This document shows, piece after piece, positions 17,277 through 26,198 of a stretch of 64,000 bases of DNA (position 1 is the stretch's first letter; every line of letters begins with the position of its first letter). The notes beneath the pieces are model-generated. The model was given only the letters and a program-made list of their open reading frames with translations. It did no database searches and was not told the origin of the DNA. The DNA is taken from the NCBI RefSeq assembly GCF_036227205.1, contig NZ_CP109442.1, forward strand, positions 930,001-994,000, read 5' to 3'. Origin of the DNA: Amycolatopsis sp. NBC_01480 (GTDB taxonomy: Bacteria; Actinomycetota; Actinomycetes; Mycobacteriales; Pseudonocardiaceae). Both the position numbers and the translations under genes were made by a program.

Positions 17277-17929
17277 GGGACGGTCCGGTAGCCGGCGCTC
17301 GGCACGGTCTCGATCAGCGGCGGGTCACCGAGCTTGCGCCGCAGGGTGCCGACGGTGATCCGGACAGCGTTGGTGAACGGGTCGGCGTGCTCGTCCCACA
17401 CCTTGTCCAGCAACGTTTCCGCGCTCACCACCACCCCGCCGGCGGCGAGCAGCTGCTCCAGCACACCGAACTCCTTGGGCGTCAAGGGAAGGAGCCGGCC
17501 CGCGCGTTCCGCGGTGCGTCGCGCGGGATCGAGGACCACGTCGCCGGCGCGCAGGACCGGCGGCGTCGCGGGCGCGCTGCGGCGGGACAGCGCCCGCACC
17601 CTGGCGACCAGCTCGGAGAACGCGAACGGCTTGCCCAGGTAGTCGTCGGCGCCTAGCGTCAGGCCGTCGACGCGGTCCTCGACCGTGCCGGACGCAGTGA
17701 GCATCAGAATCCGCGACACCCCGCGCTCGGCGAGTTCGCGGCACACCGCGTCCCCGTGCACCGCAGGCAGATCCCGGTCGAGCACCACGACGTCGTACGG
17801 CGTGACCACGCACTTGTCCAGCGCGGTGCGCCCGTCGAACGCGACGTCGACGGCGAACCCGTGTTTGCGCAGGCCGGCCGCGACGTACTTGGCCAGCGGC
17901 CGTTCGTCCTCGACCAGCAGCACCCGCAT
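17273..17929 (-). CDS. OmpR/PhoB-type response regulator
   Basis: A 218-residue regulator with a receiver domain and a C-terminal winged helix (LTPKEFGVLEQLL, then ITVGTLRRKLGDPPLIETVPSAGYR). In the receiver, the acidic pair is in VEDE, the phosphorylation site is Asp52 in VVLDRDLP, and Thr and Lys are in LTAS and GKPF. It is the first gene of a two-gene operon with the kinase. A candidate direct-repeat binding site lies just upstream, facing a Tat-secreted serine hydrolase that it may control. Confidence 0.9.
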   Translation of the reverse strand: MRVLLVEDERPLAKYVAAGLRKHGFAVDVAFDGRTALDKCVVTPYDVVVLDRDLPAVHGDAVCRELAERGVSRILMLTASGTVEDRVDGLTLGADDYLGKPFAFSELVARVRALSRRSAPATPPVLRAGDVVLDPARRTAERAGRLLPLTPKEFGVLEQLLAAGGVVVSAETLLDKVWDEHADPFTNAVRITVGTLRRKLGDPPLIETVPSAGYRTVP

Positions 17930-17951
17930 CCGGCCAGTGTCCCGCGCGCGA

Positions 17952-17973
17952 CATATGGATCACGTATGGACCG
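17952..17973. promoter_or_regulatory. Direct repeat, candidate response-regulator site
   Basis: TATGGA occurs at 17954-17959 and again at 17965-17970, exactly 11 bases apart. This is the spacing expected for OmpR/PhoB-type half sites on one face of the helix. It lies 23 bases upstream of the response regulator start and about 45 upstream of the serine hydrolase start. Confidence 0.4.
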
Positions 17974-18015
17974 GCCATCGCTCCCCGATCGGCCGTCCTC
18001 GATAGACCTTCGGCC

Positions 18016-19164
18016 ATGACCACAACACGACGATCCGCACTGGGCCTGCTCGGCGCCTCCGGGGCGCTGCTCGCCACCGGTGCCGGCTCGGCCTCCGGCG
18101 TCACCCCCACATCGACCTCCGCGGACGTGCGCGCGATCGACCAGTTCGTCAAGGAACAGGCCGCCCAGGACCAGTTCTCCGGCAGTCTCCTGCTGCTCAG
18201 GCGAGGACGCCCGGTGCTGGCCCGGTCCTACGGCCGCGCCAACCACGCCGCCCCCAACGGCCCGGACACCCTGTTCGCCATGGCCTCGGTGACCAAGCTG
18301 TTCACCGCGGTCGCCATCGCCCAGCTCGCGCAGGCCGGCAAGATCTCCTACACCGGCACGCTGGGCACCTACCTGAGCGGTTTCCCCGCCGAGATCGCCG
18401 ACACCGTGCGGGTCCACCACCTCCTCACCCACACCTCCGACCTCGGCGACACCTTCACGATTCCCGGCTATCTGGCGGAAGCGCTCACCTGGACCGACGT
18501 CGACCGGGTGATGAACGGCACCACGGACTACATCCGGCGCACCTCGCTGGCGTTCGCACCGGGAGCCGGGTCCCGGTACAGCAACGCGGCGTACCACCTG
18601 CTCGGCGCGATCGTGGCGCAGGTTTCCGGAAAGTCCTATTACGACTACGTGCGCGAGCACGTGCTCCGCCCGGCCGGCATGACCACCACGGACTTCTACA
18701 CCCGGCCGCACTGGCACACCGATCCCCGCATCGCGCACCCGTACGCGAAACAGCCGTCCGGCGGCCGCGCCGACACCATCGACCAGCGGCTGTACGTCGG
18801 CACTCCCTCCGGCGACGCCTTCACCACGTGCGCCGACATGGCGCGTTTCGCCTTGGCACTACAGGGTTCCAAGCTGCTCGATCGCGTGTACACGGGCATC
18901 ACGCTGGGCGGCAAGGTACCGCCGCCGCAGCCGCCCGGCCCGGCGCCCGGGGTCCCGCCCGTCGGCTTCCAGTGCTACGGACCGGTGACGCTGCTGGTCC
19001 GCGACCAGTGGGTGACCGGGCACGGCGGCGGCGCCCCCGGCACGTCGACCGACTTCCAGATGTACCCCGACCGCGAATGGGTCACGGTGATCCTGAGCAA
19101 CTACGACTACGACGGCGGGCCCCCGCCGGCCGTGGTGAAGACGCGCGACGTCCTCACCGCGTGA
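18016..19164 (+). CDS. Tat-exported serine hydrolase (class C beta-lactamase fold)
   Basis: A 382-residue protein with a twin-arginine leader (TTTRRSALGLLGASGALLAT). The fold motifs are SVTK (nucleophile Ser and Lys), YSN (Tyr base) and HGGG near the C-terminus. The family includes D-alanyl-D-alanine carboxypeptidases, esterases and class C beta-lactamases; sequence alone does not say which. A Pro-rich loop (PPPQPPGPAPGVPP) precedes the last catalytic region. It diverges from a two-component system and shares its control region, so regulation by that system is likely. Confidence 0.85.
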   Translation: MTTTRRSALGLLGASGALLATGAGSASGVTPTSTSADVRAIDQFVKEQAAQDQFSGSLLLLRRGRPVLARSYGRANHAAPNGPDTLFAMASVTKLFTAVAIAQLAQAGKISYTGTLGTYLSGFPAEIADTVRVHHLLTHTSDLGDTFTIPGYLAEALTWTDVDRVMNGTTDYIRRTSLAFAPGAGSRYSNAAYHLLGAIVAQVSGKSYYDYVREHVLRPAGMTTTDFYTRPHWHTDPRIAHPYAKQPSGGRADTIDQRLYVGTPSGDAFTTCADMARFALALQGSKLLDRVYTGITLGGKVPPPQPPGPAPGVPPVGFQCYGPVTLLVRDQWVTGHGGGAPGTSTDFQMYPDREWVTVILSNYDYDGGPPPAVVKTRDVLTA

Positions 19165-19174
19165 CCGCCACGGC

Positions 19175-20353
19175 TCACCAAGCGACGGGCAGAGCGGACA
19201 ACCCTCCCGCGAGCTGATCGTCCGGAGTGCTCAGTTCCGACACCGGGTGCACCAGGCGCAGCTCGGGGAAACGCCGTAGCAGCGCGGAAAACGCGAGCCG
19301 CAGCTCCATCCGCGCGAGCGGCGCGCCGACGCAGTGCCAGATGCCGAACGAGAAGGTCAGGTGCTGGTTCGACGTGCGGGTCAGGTCGATCCGGTCGGGT
19401 TCCTCGAACACCCGCCGGTCGGTGTTCGCCAGCGCCAGGTCCAGCAGCACCAGGTCACCGGTCTGGATGCGGACTCCGTCGACGTCGAGGTCTTCCCGCG
19501 CGTAGTGCGGCATGATCACGCCGCCGGCGCTGGCGGTGCGCACCATCTCCTCGACCGCGGCGGGCATCAGGCCGGGATCCGCGGTGACGGCCGCGCGGAG
19601 TTCGTGGTCGCTGCACAGCCGCGCGACGCCGAAGGCGAGGTGGTTCACGACGCCGCGGCCCCCGAAGATCACCCCGGCGATCACGTTGGCGATTTCGGCG
19701 TCGGGCAGCCCGGCAGCGCAGGCGCCGGAGATCATGTCGTCCCGCGGGTCCTGCCGCCGGAGGGTGACGAGCCGCTCGATCACCGCCTCGAGCGGGGCCA
19801 GCCCTTCGGCGTCGCCGCCCAGCATGCTCGCCGCGGCGAGCAGCGGTCCCAGCTCGTCACGCTCTTCGGCGGGAATGCCGATCAGCTCGCACAGGACCGC
19901 CATCGACAACGGGTTCGCGAACACCGTCATCAGATCCGCCGGCGGGCCGTGGGATTCGAGCGCGTCCACCGCTTCGTCGACGAGCGCCGACACCGCGGGC
20001 TCGAGCGCGGCCATCCGCTTGCGGGAGAAGTACGGCGTGAGCACCGCCCGCAACTGATGGTGATCGGCGATCTCGTTCGCGTAATCGCTCTGGCCGGTGG
20101 CCTCGTCGAGGATCGCGGAATTGATGAACTGGGGCGCATTCGCCGGATCCGGATGCGCGCGCCCCACTCTCGAGCCCATCAGCAGTTCCTTGATCTCGGC
20201 GTACCGGGTGATCAGCCACGCGTCGTCGCCGGCGTAGGTCCGGACCCGGACCACCGCGCGGGATTCCTGCAGCGCCCGCCAGTCCGGCGCCGGCTGGAGC
20301 ACTGGCGAGGACAGCGCGGCCAGACTGGGCAACTGCTCAGGGGGGCTCGACAT
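19175..20353 (-). CDS. Cytochrome P450 with atypical I-helix
   Basis: A 392-residue bacterial class I P450. The haem-binding loop FSFGIWHCVGAPLAR has the thiolate Cys, and the K-helix EMVR motif is present. In the I-helix, where most P450s have AGHET, this protein reads FGGRG: the conserved acid is Arg and the proton-relay Thr is Gly. The start is the ATG with GGAG eight bases upstream; an ATG four codons earlier is the alternative. No ferredoxin or reductase gene is adjacent. The substrate is unknown and the oxygen-activation chemistry may be unusual. Confidence 0.85.
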   Translation of the reverse strand: MSSPPEQLPSLAALSSPVLQPAPDWRALQESRAVVRVRTYAGDDAWLITRYAEIKELLMGSRVGRAHPDPANAPQFINSAILDEATGQSDYANEIADHHQLRAVLTPYFSRKRMAALEPAVSALVDEAVDALESHGPPADLMTVFANPLSMAVLCELIGIPAEERDELGPLLAAASMLGGDAEGLAPLEAVIERLVTLRRQDPRDDMISGACAAGLPDAEIANVIAGVIFGGRGVVNHLAFGVARLCSDHELRAAVTADPGLMPAAVEEMVRTASAGGVIMPHYAREDLDVDGVRIQTGDLVLLDLALANTDRRVFEEPDRIDLTRTSNQHLTFSFGIWHCVGAPLARMELRLAFSALLRRFPELRLVHPVSELSTPDDQLAGGLSALPVAW

Positions 20354-20478
20354 TTCAGACTCCATTGCGGGATCGACGACGTTCCGTACCTCGGAGTCGA
20401 AGATCCCAGCGTCGTGGAACTGCTGTCAAAGCTCCTGGCAAAAGGGTGGGGAAAGCACCAACGGTTCCCCGGTTTTGG

Positions 20479-20906
20479 TCAGAATCCGGGCTCTTGATCA
20501 AGATCCGGGGACGCGGCCGCCGGGCTGGCGGAGCCCGAACCGGGGATGCTCTCATGCAGCCGGTCCATGAACAACAGCCGAACACGCAAGTCCATCTCCG
20601 GCTCGTCGGCCGCCCGCCGCCCAGGGTCCGGTACGCCTGCGGCGGTGCGACGAGCCCGGCCATCGGCAGGCCTGGCGACCGTTCGTCGGCCGGTGTCCAG
20701 TCGGTAGCCAGTCCAATGCGGACCGCAGCCTTGCCACGGATCTCGCGCACCTGCCAGCAGCTCGGCGTCCTCGTCGACCTCGGCGAGTTCGCTGGCCGTG
20801 CGGCCGAGTTCGGCGGCAGTCACCCAGGCGCAGCCCAGTCGCGCTGCTGGTCGTGCCCGCGCAGTCGGACGCCGGTGATCCCGGAATCGACGATTTCCTG
20901 CAGGGC
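20479..20906 (-). pseudogene. Frameshifted gene of unknown family
   Basis: Four protein-like segments tile end to end on the minus strand in different frames. They are ALQEIVDSGITGVRLRGHDQ (to 20820), VTAAELGRTASELAEVDEDA (to about 20746), REIRGKAAVRIGLATDW through AYRTLGGG (to 20618) and ADEPEMDLRVRLLFMDRLHE (to 20479). Together they give about 140 residues of normal composition interrupted by three frameshifts. The family is not recognised. Assembly or sequencing errors could give the same picture, but three errors in 400 bases would be unusual. Confidence 0.35.
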
Positions 20907-20992
20907 CTTCCGCGGTCCGGGCCGATCCCGTCCTGCGGCGGCGTTCCGGGTACGGCCACGCCGGCAGCGTGACCGCCGGCGCCGCGGCCTGA

Positions 20993-22990
20993 CTACCTCC
21001 GCGGGGTGATGCCACGGCGGATGTCGCCCGGCAGGGGGCGGACGCGTTGCAGGTCGCGGCGGTAGGTGGACCGCAGCTGCCAGGGCACGCTGACGACCAT
21101 GATCCCGGGCTCGAACAGCAGCCGGCCCTTGAGCCGCAGGGAGCTCTGGTTGTGCAGCAGGTTTTCCCACCAGCGGCCGACGACGTACTCGGGGATGTAG
21201 ACGCAGACGGCGTCGCGGGGGCTGAGCCGGCGGAGGTTCTTCACGTAGGCCACCACCGGCCGGGTGATCTCGCGGTACGGCGATTCGACCACCTTCAACG
21301 GGACCTTCATGTCACGTTGCTCCCACTGCCGCTGCAGGGCGCGGGTTTCGGCGTCGTCGACGTTGACGGTGATCGCGGTCAGCGTGTCGGGCCGGGTGGC
21401 GCGGGCGAACGCGATGGCCCGCTGGCTGGGTTTGTGCAGGGTCGAGATCAGCACCGCGGCGTGGATCCGGCTGGGCAGCAGCTCGCTCTCGTCGTCGGCC
21501 AGCAGCTCCTCGCGGACGTGGCTGTAGTGCCGGTGGATGCTCCGCATCAGCACGTACAACGCGGGAATGGCGATCACGACCAGGTAGGCGCCGTGGGTGA
21601 ACTTGGTGATCAGGACGACGACCAGCACCACCGCGGTGAGCACGGCGCCGAGCGCGTTGATCAGCCGCGAACGCTGGAAACCGGCGCGCTGTGCGGCACT
21701 GGTCGCGGTGGCGAGTTCGCGGTTCCAGTGCCGGACCATTCCGGCCTGGCACAAGGTGAACGAGGTGAACACGCCCAGGATGTAGAGCTGGATGAGCCGG
21801 GTGGTGGACCCGTCGAACGCGAAGATCAGCACCGCGGCCGCGACCGAGAGCGCGACGATGCCGTTGGAGAACGCGAGCCGGTCGCCGCGGGTGCGCAGCT
21901 GCCGGGGCAGGAACCGGTCCTGCGCCAGGATCGAGGCCAGCAAGGGGAATCCGTTGAACGCGGTGTTGGCGGCGAGGATCAGGATCAGCGCGGTCATGGC
22001 CTGCAGGAAGTAGAACATCACCGCGTGGTCCCCGCCGAACACCGCGGCGGCGATCTGGCTGATCACGGTGCGCTGCGGGTCGGTGGTGCAGTCGCCGGCG
22101 AAGCCGATCAGGTCGCAGGTGTTCTCCGCGATCCGCACGTGCGTGATCAGGGCCAGCACGGTGATCCCGACGAACATGACGATGGCGATGGTGCCCATCG
22201 CGGTCATCGTGCGCGCGGCGTTGAGGCTCTTGGGCTTGCGGAACGCCGGGACGCCGTTGGAGATGGCCTCCACCCCGGTCAGCGCCGTGCAACCGGAGGA
22301 AAACGATCGCAGCAACAGGAACACCAGCGCGACGCCGGTCAGGCCGGCCTGCTCGGGGCGGATGCCGTAACCGGCGCTCTCGGCCACCGGCGTGTCCCCG
22401 GCCACGGCCCGCCCGATGCCGAGCGCGATCATGATCATCACACCGGAGATGAACAGGTACGTCGGGACGGCGAAGGCCCGGCCGGATTCGCGGATGCCGC
22501 GCAGGTTCATCGCCATCAGCACGACGATGAACCCGATGTCGATGCCCACGCGGTAGTCGTTGAGCGAGGGGACGGCGGAGATGATGTTGTCCACCCCGGC
22601 CGCGACCGACACCGCGACGGTCATGATGTAGTCGACCATCAGCGCGCCGGCCACGACCAGCCCGGCGCCGCTGCCGAGGTTGCGTGACGCCACCTCGTAC
22701 GACCCGCCGCCGCTCGGGTAGGCGCGCACCACCTGCCGGTACGAGAGCACCACCACGGTCAGCAGCACCACCACCGCCAGCCCGATCCACGGGGCCAGGT
22801 GCAGGAACGCCAGCCCGCCGAGGCTGAGGATCAGCAGGATCTCCTGCGTCGCATACGCCACGGACGAAAGCGGGTCACTGGCGAAAATGGGCAGCGCGAG
22901 ACGTTTCGGGAGCAACGTCTCCCCGAGCGTGTCACTGCGGAACGGCCGGCCGAGGACCAGCCGCTTGATCCATGAGGTGGGTGCCGGCAC
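20993..22990 (-). CDS. APC-superfamily permease with C-terminal cytoplasmic domain
   Basis: A 665-residue protein has 12 predicted membrane segments over about residues 30-470 and a C-terminal soluble domain of about 170 residues. The core contains FASDPLSSVAYATQEIL, YPSGGGSYEVASRNLG and GVEAISNGVPAF, as in amino-acid permease-like potassium importers of the KimA type. KimA-type carriers take up K+ with protons and are controlled by cyclic-di-AMP in Firmicutes; that role here is inference. The GTG start has only a weak ribosome-binding site. No c-di-AMP riboswitch was recognised upstream. Confidence 0.75.
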   Translation of the reverse strand: MPAPTSWIKRLVLGRPFRSDTLGETLLPKRLALPIFASDPLSSVAYATQEILLILSLGGLAFLHLAPWIGLAVVVLLTVVVLSYRQVVRAYPSGGGSYEVASRNLGSGAGLVVAGALMVDYIMTVAVSVAAGVDNIISAVPSLNDYRVGIDIGFIVVLMAMNLRGIRESGRAFAVPTYLFISGVMIMIALGIGRAVAGDTPVAESAGYGIRPEQAGLTGVALVFLLLRSFSSGCTALTGVEAISNGVPAFRKPKSLNAARTMTAMGTIAIVMFVGITVLALITHVRIAENTCDLIGFAGDCTTDPQRTVISQIAAAVFGGDHAVMFYFLQAMTALILILAANTAFNGFPLLASILAQDRFLPRQLRTRGDRLAFSNGIVALSVAAAVLIFAFDGSTTRLIQLYILGVFTSFTLCQAGMVRHWNRELATATSAAQRAGFQRSRLINALGAVLTAVVLVVVLITKFTHGAYLVVIAIPALYVLMRSIHRHYSHVREELLADDESELLPSRIHAAVLISTLHKPSQRAIAFARATRPDTLTAITVNVDDAETRALQRQWEQRDMKVPLKVVESPYREITRPVVAYVKNLRRLSPRDAVCVYIPEYVVGRWWENLLHNQSSLRLKGRLLFEPGIMVVSVPWQLRSTYRRDLQRVRPLPGDIRRGITPRR

Positions 22991-23273
22991 GTCCCGGAGC
23001 GTGCCTGGCGACCGCGCGGGTCAACGTAGATATTTCGTCAAGATCCGCGCATATTCGTATGGATTTCGTCAACGGCCCCGGTGACGCCCGAAGGATGCCG
23101 ATTTGGGCTCCCGCTGAGCACGTCCAGGTCAGCTGGCAGACGGCCGACGGCTGCCGCACCGCCTTCGCGGTGCCGGCGCGTCAGAATCTCGTCAAAGCCA
23201 TCGGCGGACGACCTGGGCGCCGAGCCCGGCCACGACCGCGGCCACCGGACCAGCCGGACGCGAGTAGCGCGGG

Positions 23274-24329
23274 TCAGGCCTTCTTGCGGGCGACCACGCG
23301 ATAGGCGTTGGACATCCCGCGCTTACGCCCGATCGGCGCGCTGATCCGGTCCACGATCCCGGCGATCACGAAAACCGGGATGCACACGATGAAGCCGAGC
23401 TTGCGCAGCAGCGCGCGAGTGCGGGACGGGCGGTTCCGCCGCCAGGCCAGGTCTTCGCCGCCGATCGTGGCCGCGTTCACGGCCAGCATGACGGCGGCCA
23501 CCAGGTCCATGGCGGAGTGCGGCTCGGCCCGTTGCTCGGCGACGACGGTGAAGCCCAGCTCGGCGAGTTCGTCACGCAGGTTCCCGATCGGGATCAGGTT
23601 CAGGTGCTGCGGCTGCAGCCACGGCAGCCACCACCGGCCCAGCAGCCGGCCCCAGCGCGACTCGGGATCGGGCAGTTCGATGGCGAGGTGCCCGCCCGGG
23701 GGCAGCGCCACCGCGGCGGCGGCCAGCTCCTTCTTCGGCTCCGGCGTGTGTTCCAGATAGTGGTACATGCTGATCACGTCGTACCGGCCGGACAGTTCCT
23801 CGGCCAGGTCGACGAAGTTGCCCCGGTAGGCGCGGCGGATGCGGTTGTCCTGCTGCGCCAGCTCGACGCCGTCGGTCATGTCCAGACCGTCGAACTCGGT
23901 GTCCGGCAGCACTTCCTTGGCATCGCGAGGGAAGTGCCCGTGCCCCGTGCCGACGTCCAGCCACTGTCCGGGCGTGCAAATCGAGGCGACCAGACGAGCC
24001 CGGCCCGCATACCCGGCGCGGTTGCCCTCGAACATCGAGTTCATGTTCTTCTCGCCGAGGCCGTCGTAGCAGTCCCGGTAGTAGAAACCGAGGCCTTCGC
24101 CGGTCAGCCGCGGGTTCTGGAAGATGTGGCCACAGTCCTGACAGGACTCCAGGACGAACTTGCCGGGTTTGTGCTGAAGCAGGTCCGTCGTCCGCAACCG
24201 GACTTCGAGCCGCTTCGAGTCGCACCACGCGCAGGTCTCACGGCGCTCCTCGAAGAACCGCTCGGTCCCGTCGGCCAGCTCGGACAGGTAGGCGGGCCTG
24301 CGTTCGGCAACCGCGTCGGTCTCCGTCAT
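23274..24329 (-). CDS. Zinc-ribbon class I SAM methyltransferase
   Basis: About 351 residues. The N-terminal part has two CxxC pairs (CAWC and CQDC) that form a small zinc ribbon. A Rossmann methyltransferase follows with the SAM motif WLDVGTGHGHFP and a YHYLEHTPEPKK motif. A hydrophobic stretch near the C-terminus (IVCIPVFVIAGIVD) may anchor it to the membrane. This layout is common in methyltransferases near sugar or lipid modification genes, but no such neighbours are present. The frame is open 13 codons further upstream. The next gene diverges and is also a methyltransferase. Confidence 0.75.
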   Translation of the reverse strand: MTETDAVAERRPAYLSELADGTERFFEERRETCAWCDSKRLEVRLRTTDLLQHKPGKFVLESCQDCGHIFQNPRLTGEGLGFYYRDCYDGLGEKNMNSMFEGNRAGYAGRARLVASICTPGQWLDVGTGHGHFPRDAKEVLPDTEFDGLDMTDGVELAQQDNRIRRAYRGNFVDLAEELSGRYDVISMYHYLEHTPEPKKELAAAAVALPPGGHLAIELPDPESRWGRLLGRWWLPWLQPQHLNLIPIGNLRDELAELGFTVVAEQRAEPHSAMDLVAAVMLAVNAATIGGEDLAWRRNRPSRTRALLRKLGFIVCIPVFVIAGIVDRISAPIGRKRGMSNAYRVVARKKA

Positions 24330-24402
24330 GGGCGTGGAGTGTATGGGCGCGGCGCGGATCGGCACCACCCGCCGACGTCGGTAACGGCCCTATCGTGGCG
24401 AG

Positions 24403-25245
24403 ATGAGCGATGACGTCTGGGCCGGTCTGGCCGACCAGTTCGCCGACCGGGCGTACGCCACGGTGAAGGGGCGCGTGCGCACGTACGTCCTGCACCAGCA
24501 GTTGCTGGAGCACTTGCCACCGCCGCCCGCGACGGTGCTCGACGTCGGCGGGGGCGCGGGGCATCAGTCGTTTCCGCTCGCCCAAGCCGGTTACGACGTC
24601 ACTTTGCTCGACTCGTCACCGGCGATGCTGGAGAAGGCGCGGCAACGACTTGAGCGGCTGCCGGTCGAGGCACGGCGGCGAGTCACGCTCGTCCAGGCTG
24701 ACGGCGAGAACGCCGAGGAGGCGGTGGACGGACAGCGCTTCGCCGCCGTGTTGTGCCACGGCGTGCTCGGGTACCTCGAACAGCCGGATCCCCTGGTCGG
24801 CCAGCTGTGCCGGTGCGCCGCGGACGGCGGCTTGGTCTCGATCATGACCGGCAACGCCCACGCGATGGCCGTCCGCCCGGCTCTGGAACAGCGGTGGGAA
24901 GACGCGCTGGCGGCGTTCGACGCCCGCACCGAGATCGGCGTGCTGGGGGTGCCGGGCCGGGCCGACACCGTCGAAGAGCTCAGCGGCCTGCTGTCCGGCC
25001 ACGACGTGGAACCCGTGCGCTGGTACGGGGTGTGGCTGTTCGTCGACTGGCTCGAGTTCGGCGGGGCCGAGCTGGACCCCGGCGACGCCGAGCGGGTGGC
25101 GGCGGTCGAACTCGAAGCCGCCCGGCGCGACCCCTACCGCGCGCTCAGCCGGGTCTTTCACCTCGTCGGGCGGAAAGGCCCGTCCGGCCATGAACTTCTG
25201 GCCGATCGGCTTTCGCAAGGGCTCATTTCGACCGACCTCGAATAG
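24403..25245 (+). CDS. Class I SAM methyltransferase
   Basis: A 280-residue methyltransferase with motif I TVLDVGGGAGHQSFPLA, an acidic LLDSS at strand 2, and the post-I region VQADGEN. The N-terminal block (FADRAYATVKGRVRTYVLHQ) recalls SmtA/CmoM-type enzymes, which act on carboxymethoxyuridine in tRNA, but other small-molecule methyltransferases look alike. It diverges from the zinc-ribbon methyltransferase with 73 bases between starts. Confidence 0.75.
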   Translation: MSDDVWAGLADQFADRAYATVKGRVRTYVLHQQLLEHLPPPPATVLDVGGGAGHQSFPLAQAGYDVTLLDSSPAMLEKARQRLERLPVEARRRVTLVQADGENAEEAVDGQRFAAVLCHGVLGYLEQPDPLVGQLCRCAADGGLVSIMTGNAHAMAVRPALEQRWEDALAAFDARTEIGVLGVPGRADTVEELSGLLSGHDVEPVRWYGVWLFVDWLEFGGAELDPGDAERVAAVELEAARRDPYRALSRVFHLVGRKGPSGHELLADRLSQGLISTDLE

Positions 25246-25317
25246 ATTGCCCGGACGCTTTCTTCTTGATTGACTCGGTGCTGCCGGAGATTCCGCACAC
25301 CGAACAGGGGAGAACAC

Positions 25318-25638
25318 ATGCGATCCATTCTGGGCAAGGTCGGCCTGACCCTGGCCGCCGCCGCGGCCATCGCTTCCGCCGGCGTCACGACGGCCTCCGC
25401 GGCCGAGTCCGGCCCGGCTGCCGGGGCCCGGCCGGCGTCGGTGCTGGAGACGCCGAAGGAATGCGAGCAGGCCCACGTCAACCACGACTGCTACGACTAC
25501 GTCACCTGGTTCTGGACCTACGACGCCTGCAACAAGGACAGCCGGCGCACGAACTTCGACCGGTCGACGTACGACGATTCCAAGTGCGCCCAGTTCTCCA
25601 ACGGCCTGAACGTCGGGCTCTACTGGCACCGCCCGTGA
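25318..25638 (+). CDS. Small secreted four-cysteine protein
   Basis: A 106-residue protein with a clear Sec signal (MRSILGKVGLTLAAAAAIAS, cleavage after TASA). The mature part has four cysteines in the context PKECEQAHVNHDCYDY, then DACNKD and KCAQF, which suggests two disulfides. It is rich in aromatic residues (YVTWFWTYDACN). GGGGAG precedes the ATG. A strong hairpin follows seven bases after the stop. No family was recognised; it may be a surface or extracellular structural protein. Confidence 0.7.
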   Translation: MRSILGKVGLTLAAAAAIASAGVTTASAAESGPAAGARPASVLETPKECEQAHVNHDCYDYVTWFWTYDACNKDSRRTNFDRSTYDDSKCAQFSNGLNVGLYWHRP

Positions 25639-25644
25639 CAATGG

Positions 25645-25677
25645 GGAGTGGGCGCCGCCGCCGGTGGCGCCCACTCC
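25645..25677 (+). terminator. Strong hairpin after the secreted-protein gene
   Basis: A perfect 12-base-pair stem, GGAGTGGGCGCC with GGCGCCCACTCC, encloses a nine-base loop and begins seven bases after the stop codon. No U-tract follows, as is usual for actinobacterial terminators. Confidence 0.7.
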
Positions 25678-25853
25678 TCTCCCGGTCGAAAAGAAATCCC
25701 CCCGACGGCGGACAACCGCGTGGCCCATTCCGCGAGACCAAAGTCGCGACATTCGCAGACCTCGGACCATGGCCCGGACCGTCGATCCGGCGCGAAACTA
25801 TCCGGGTGCAGCCGCCGAACAACGGCGCACGGGAATCGGCTGGGGGAGAAAAA

Positions 25854-26198
25854 ATGACATCGGCGACCGTAATGCCGGAACGGGCTGCGATCGCGGCCCT
25901 GCTCGGACCGGCCCGCGCCCGGGTGCTCGAAGCGACGAGATCGGGCGCCTCCACCACGGAGCTGAGCCGGTACGCCGGGATCTCGCTCGCGTCCGCGAGT
26001 TACCACGCGTCCATCCTGCGCGCGGCCGGGCTGGTGGAAACGCGCCGCCGGGGCAAGGCCGTGCACCACGTGCTCACCCGGCTGGGCGCGAGCCTGCTGG
26101 CCGGGGCCCGGGCGCCCGGTCACTCCGCGTCGCGCACCAGCAGGGCGATCTGGACCCGGTTGGCCACCTCGAACTTGACCAGGATCCGCGAAACGTAG
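25854..26198 (+). CDS. ArsR-like winged-helix regulator
   Basis: A 114-residue protein whose core (LLGPARARVLEATRSGASTT, then YAGISLASASYHASILRAAG and TRRRGKAVHHVLTRLG) is an ArsR-type winged helix. The wing is typical of regulators that also carry a ligand domain, but that domain is absent here. GGGGGAGA precedes the ATG. The last 79 bases overlap the end of the convergent NarL-type response regulator, so its last 25 or so residues (Arg/Thr-rich) are constrained by, or a by-product of, that gene. Confidence 0.65.
   Translation: MTSATVMPERAAIAALLGPARARVLEATRSGASTTELSRYAGISLASASYHASILRAAGLVETRRRGKAVHHVLTRLGASLLAGARAPGHSASRTSRAIWTRLATSNLTRIRET

Noticed and set aside
22991..23273. A possible c-di-AMP riboswitch or small gene (reading MDFVNGPGDARRMPIWAPAE) upstream of the APC permease
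   Set aside because: No conserved riboswitch core was found. The small frame lacks a good ribosome-binding site and overlaps the end of the methyltransferase gene. It remains only a weak possibility.
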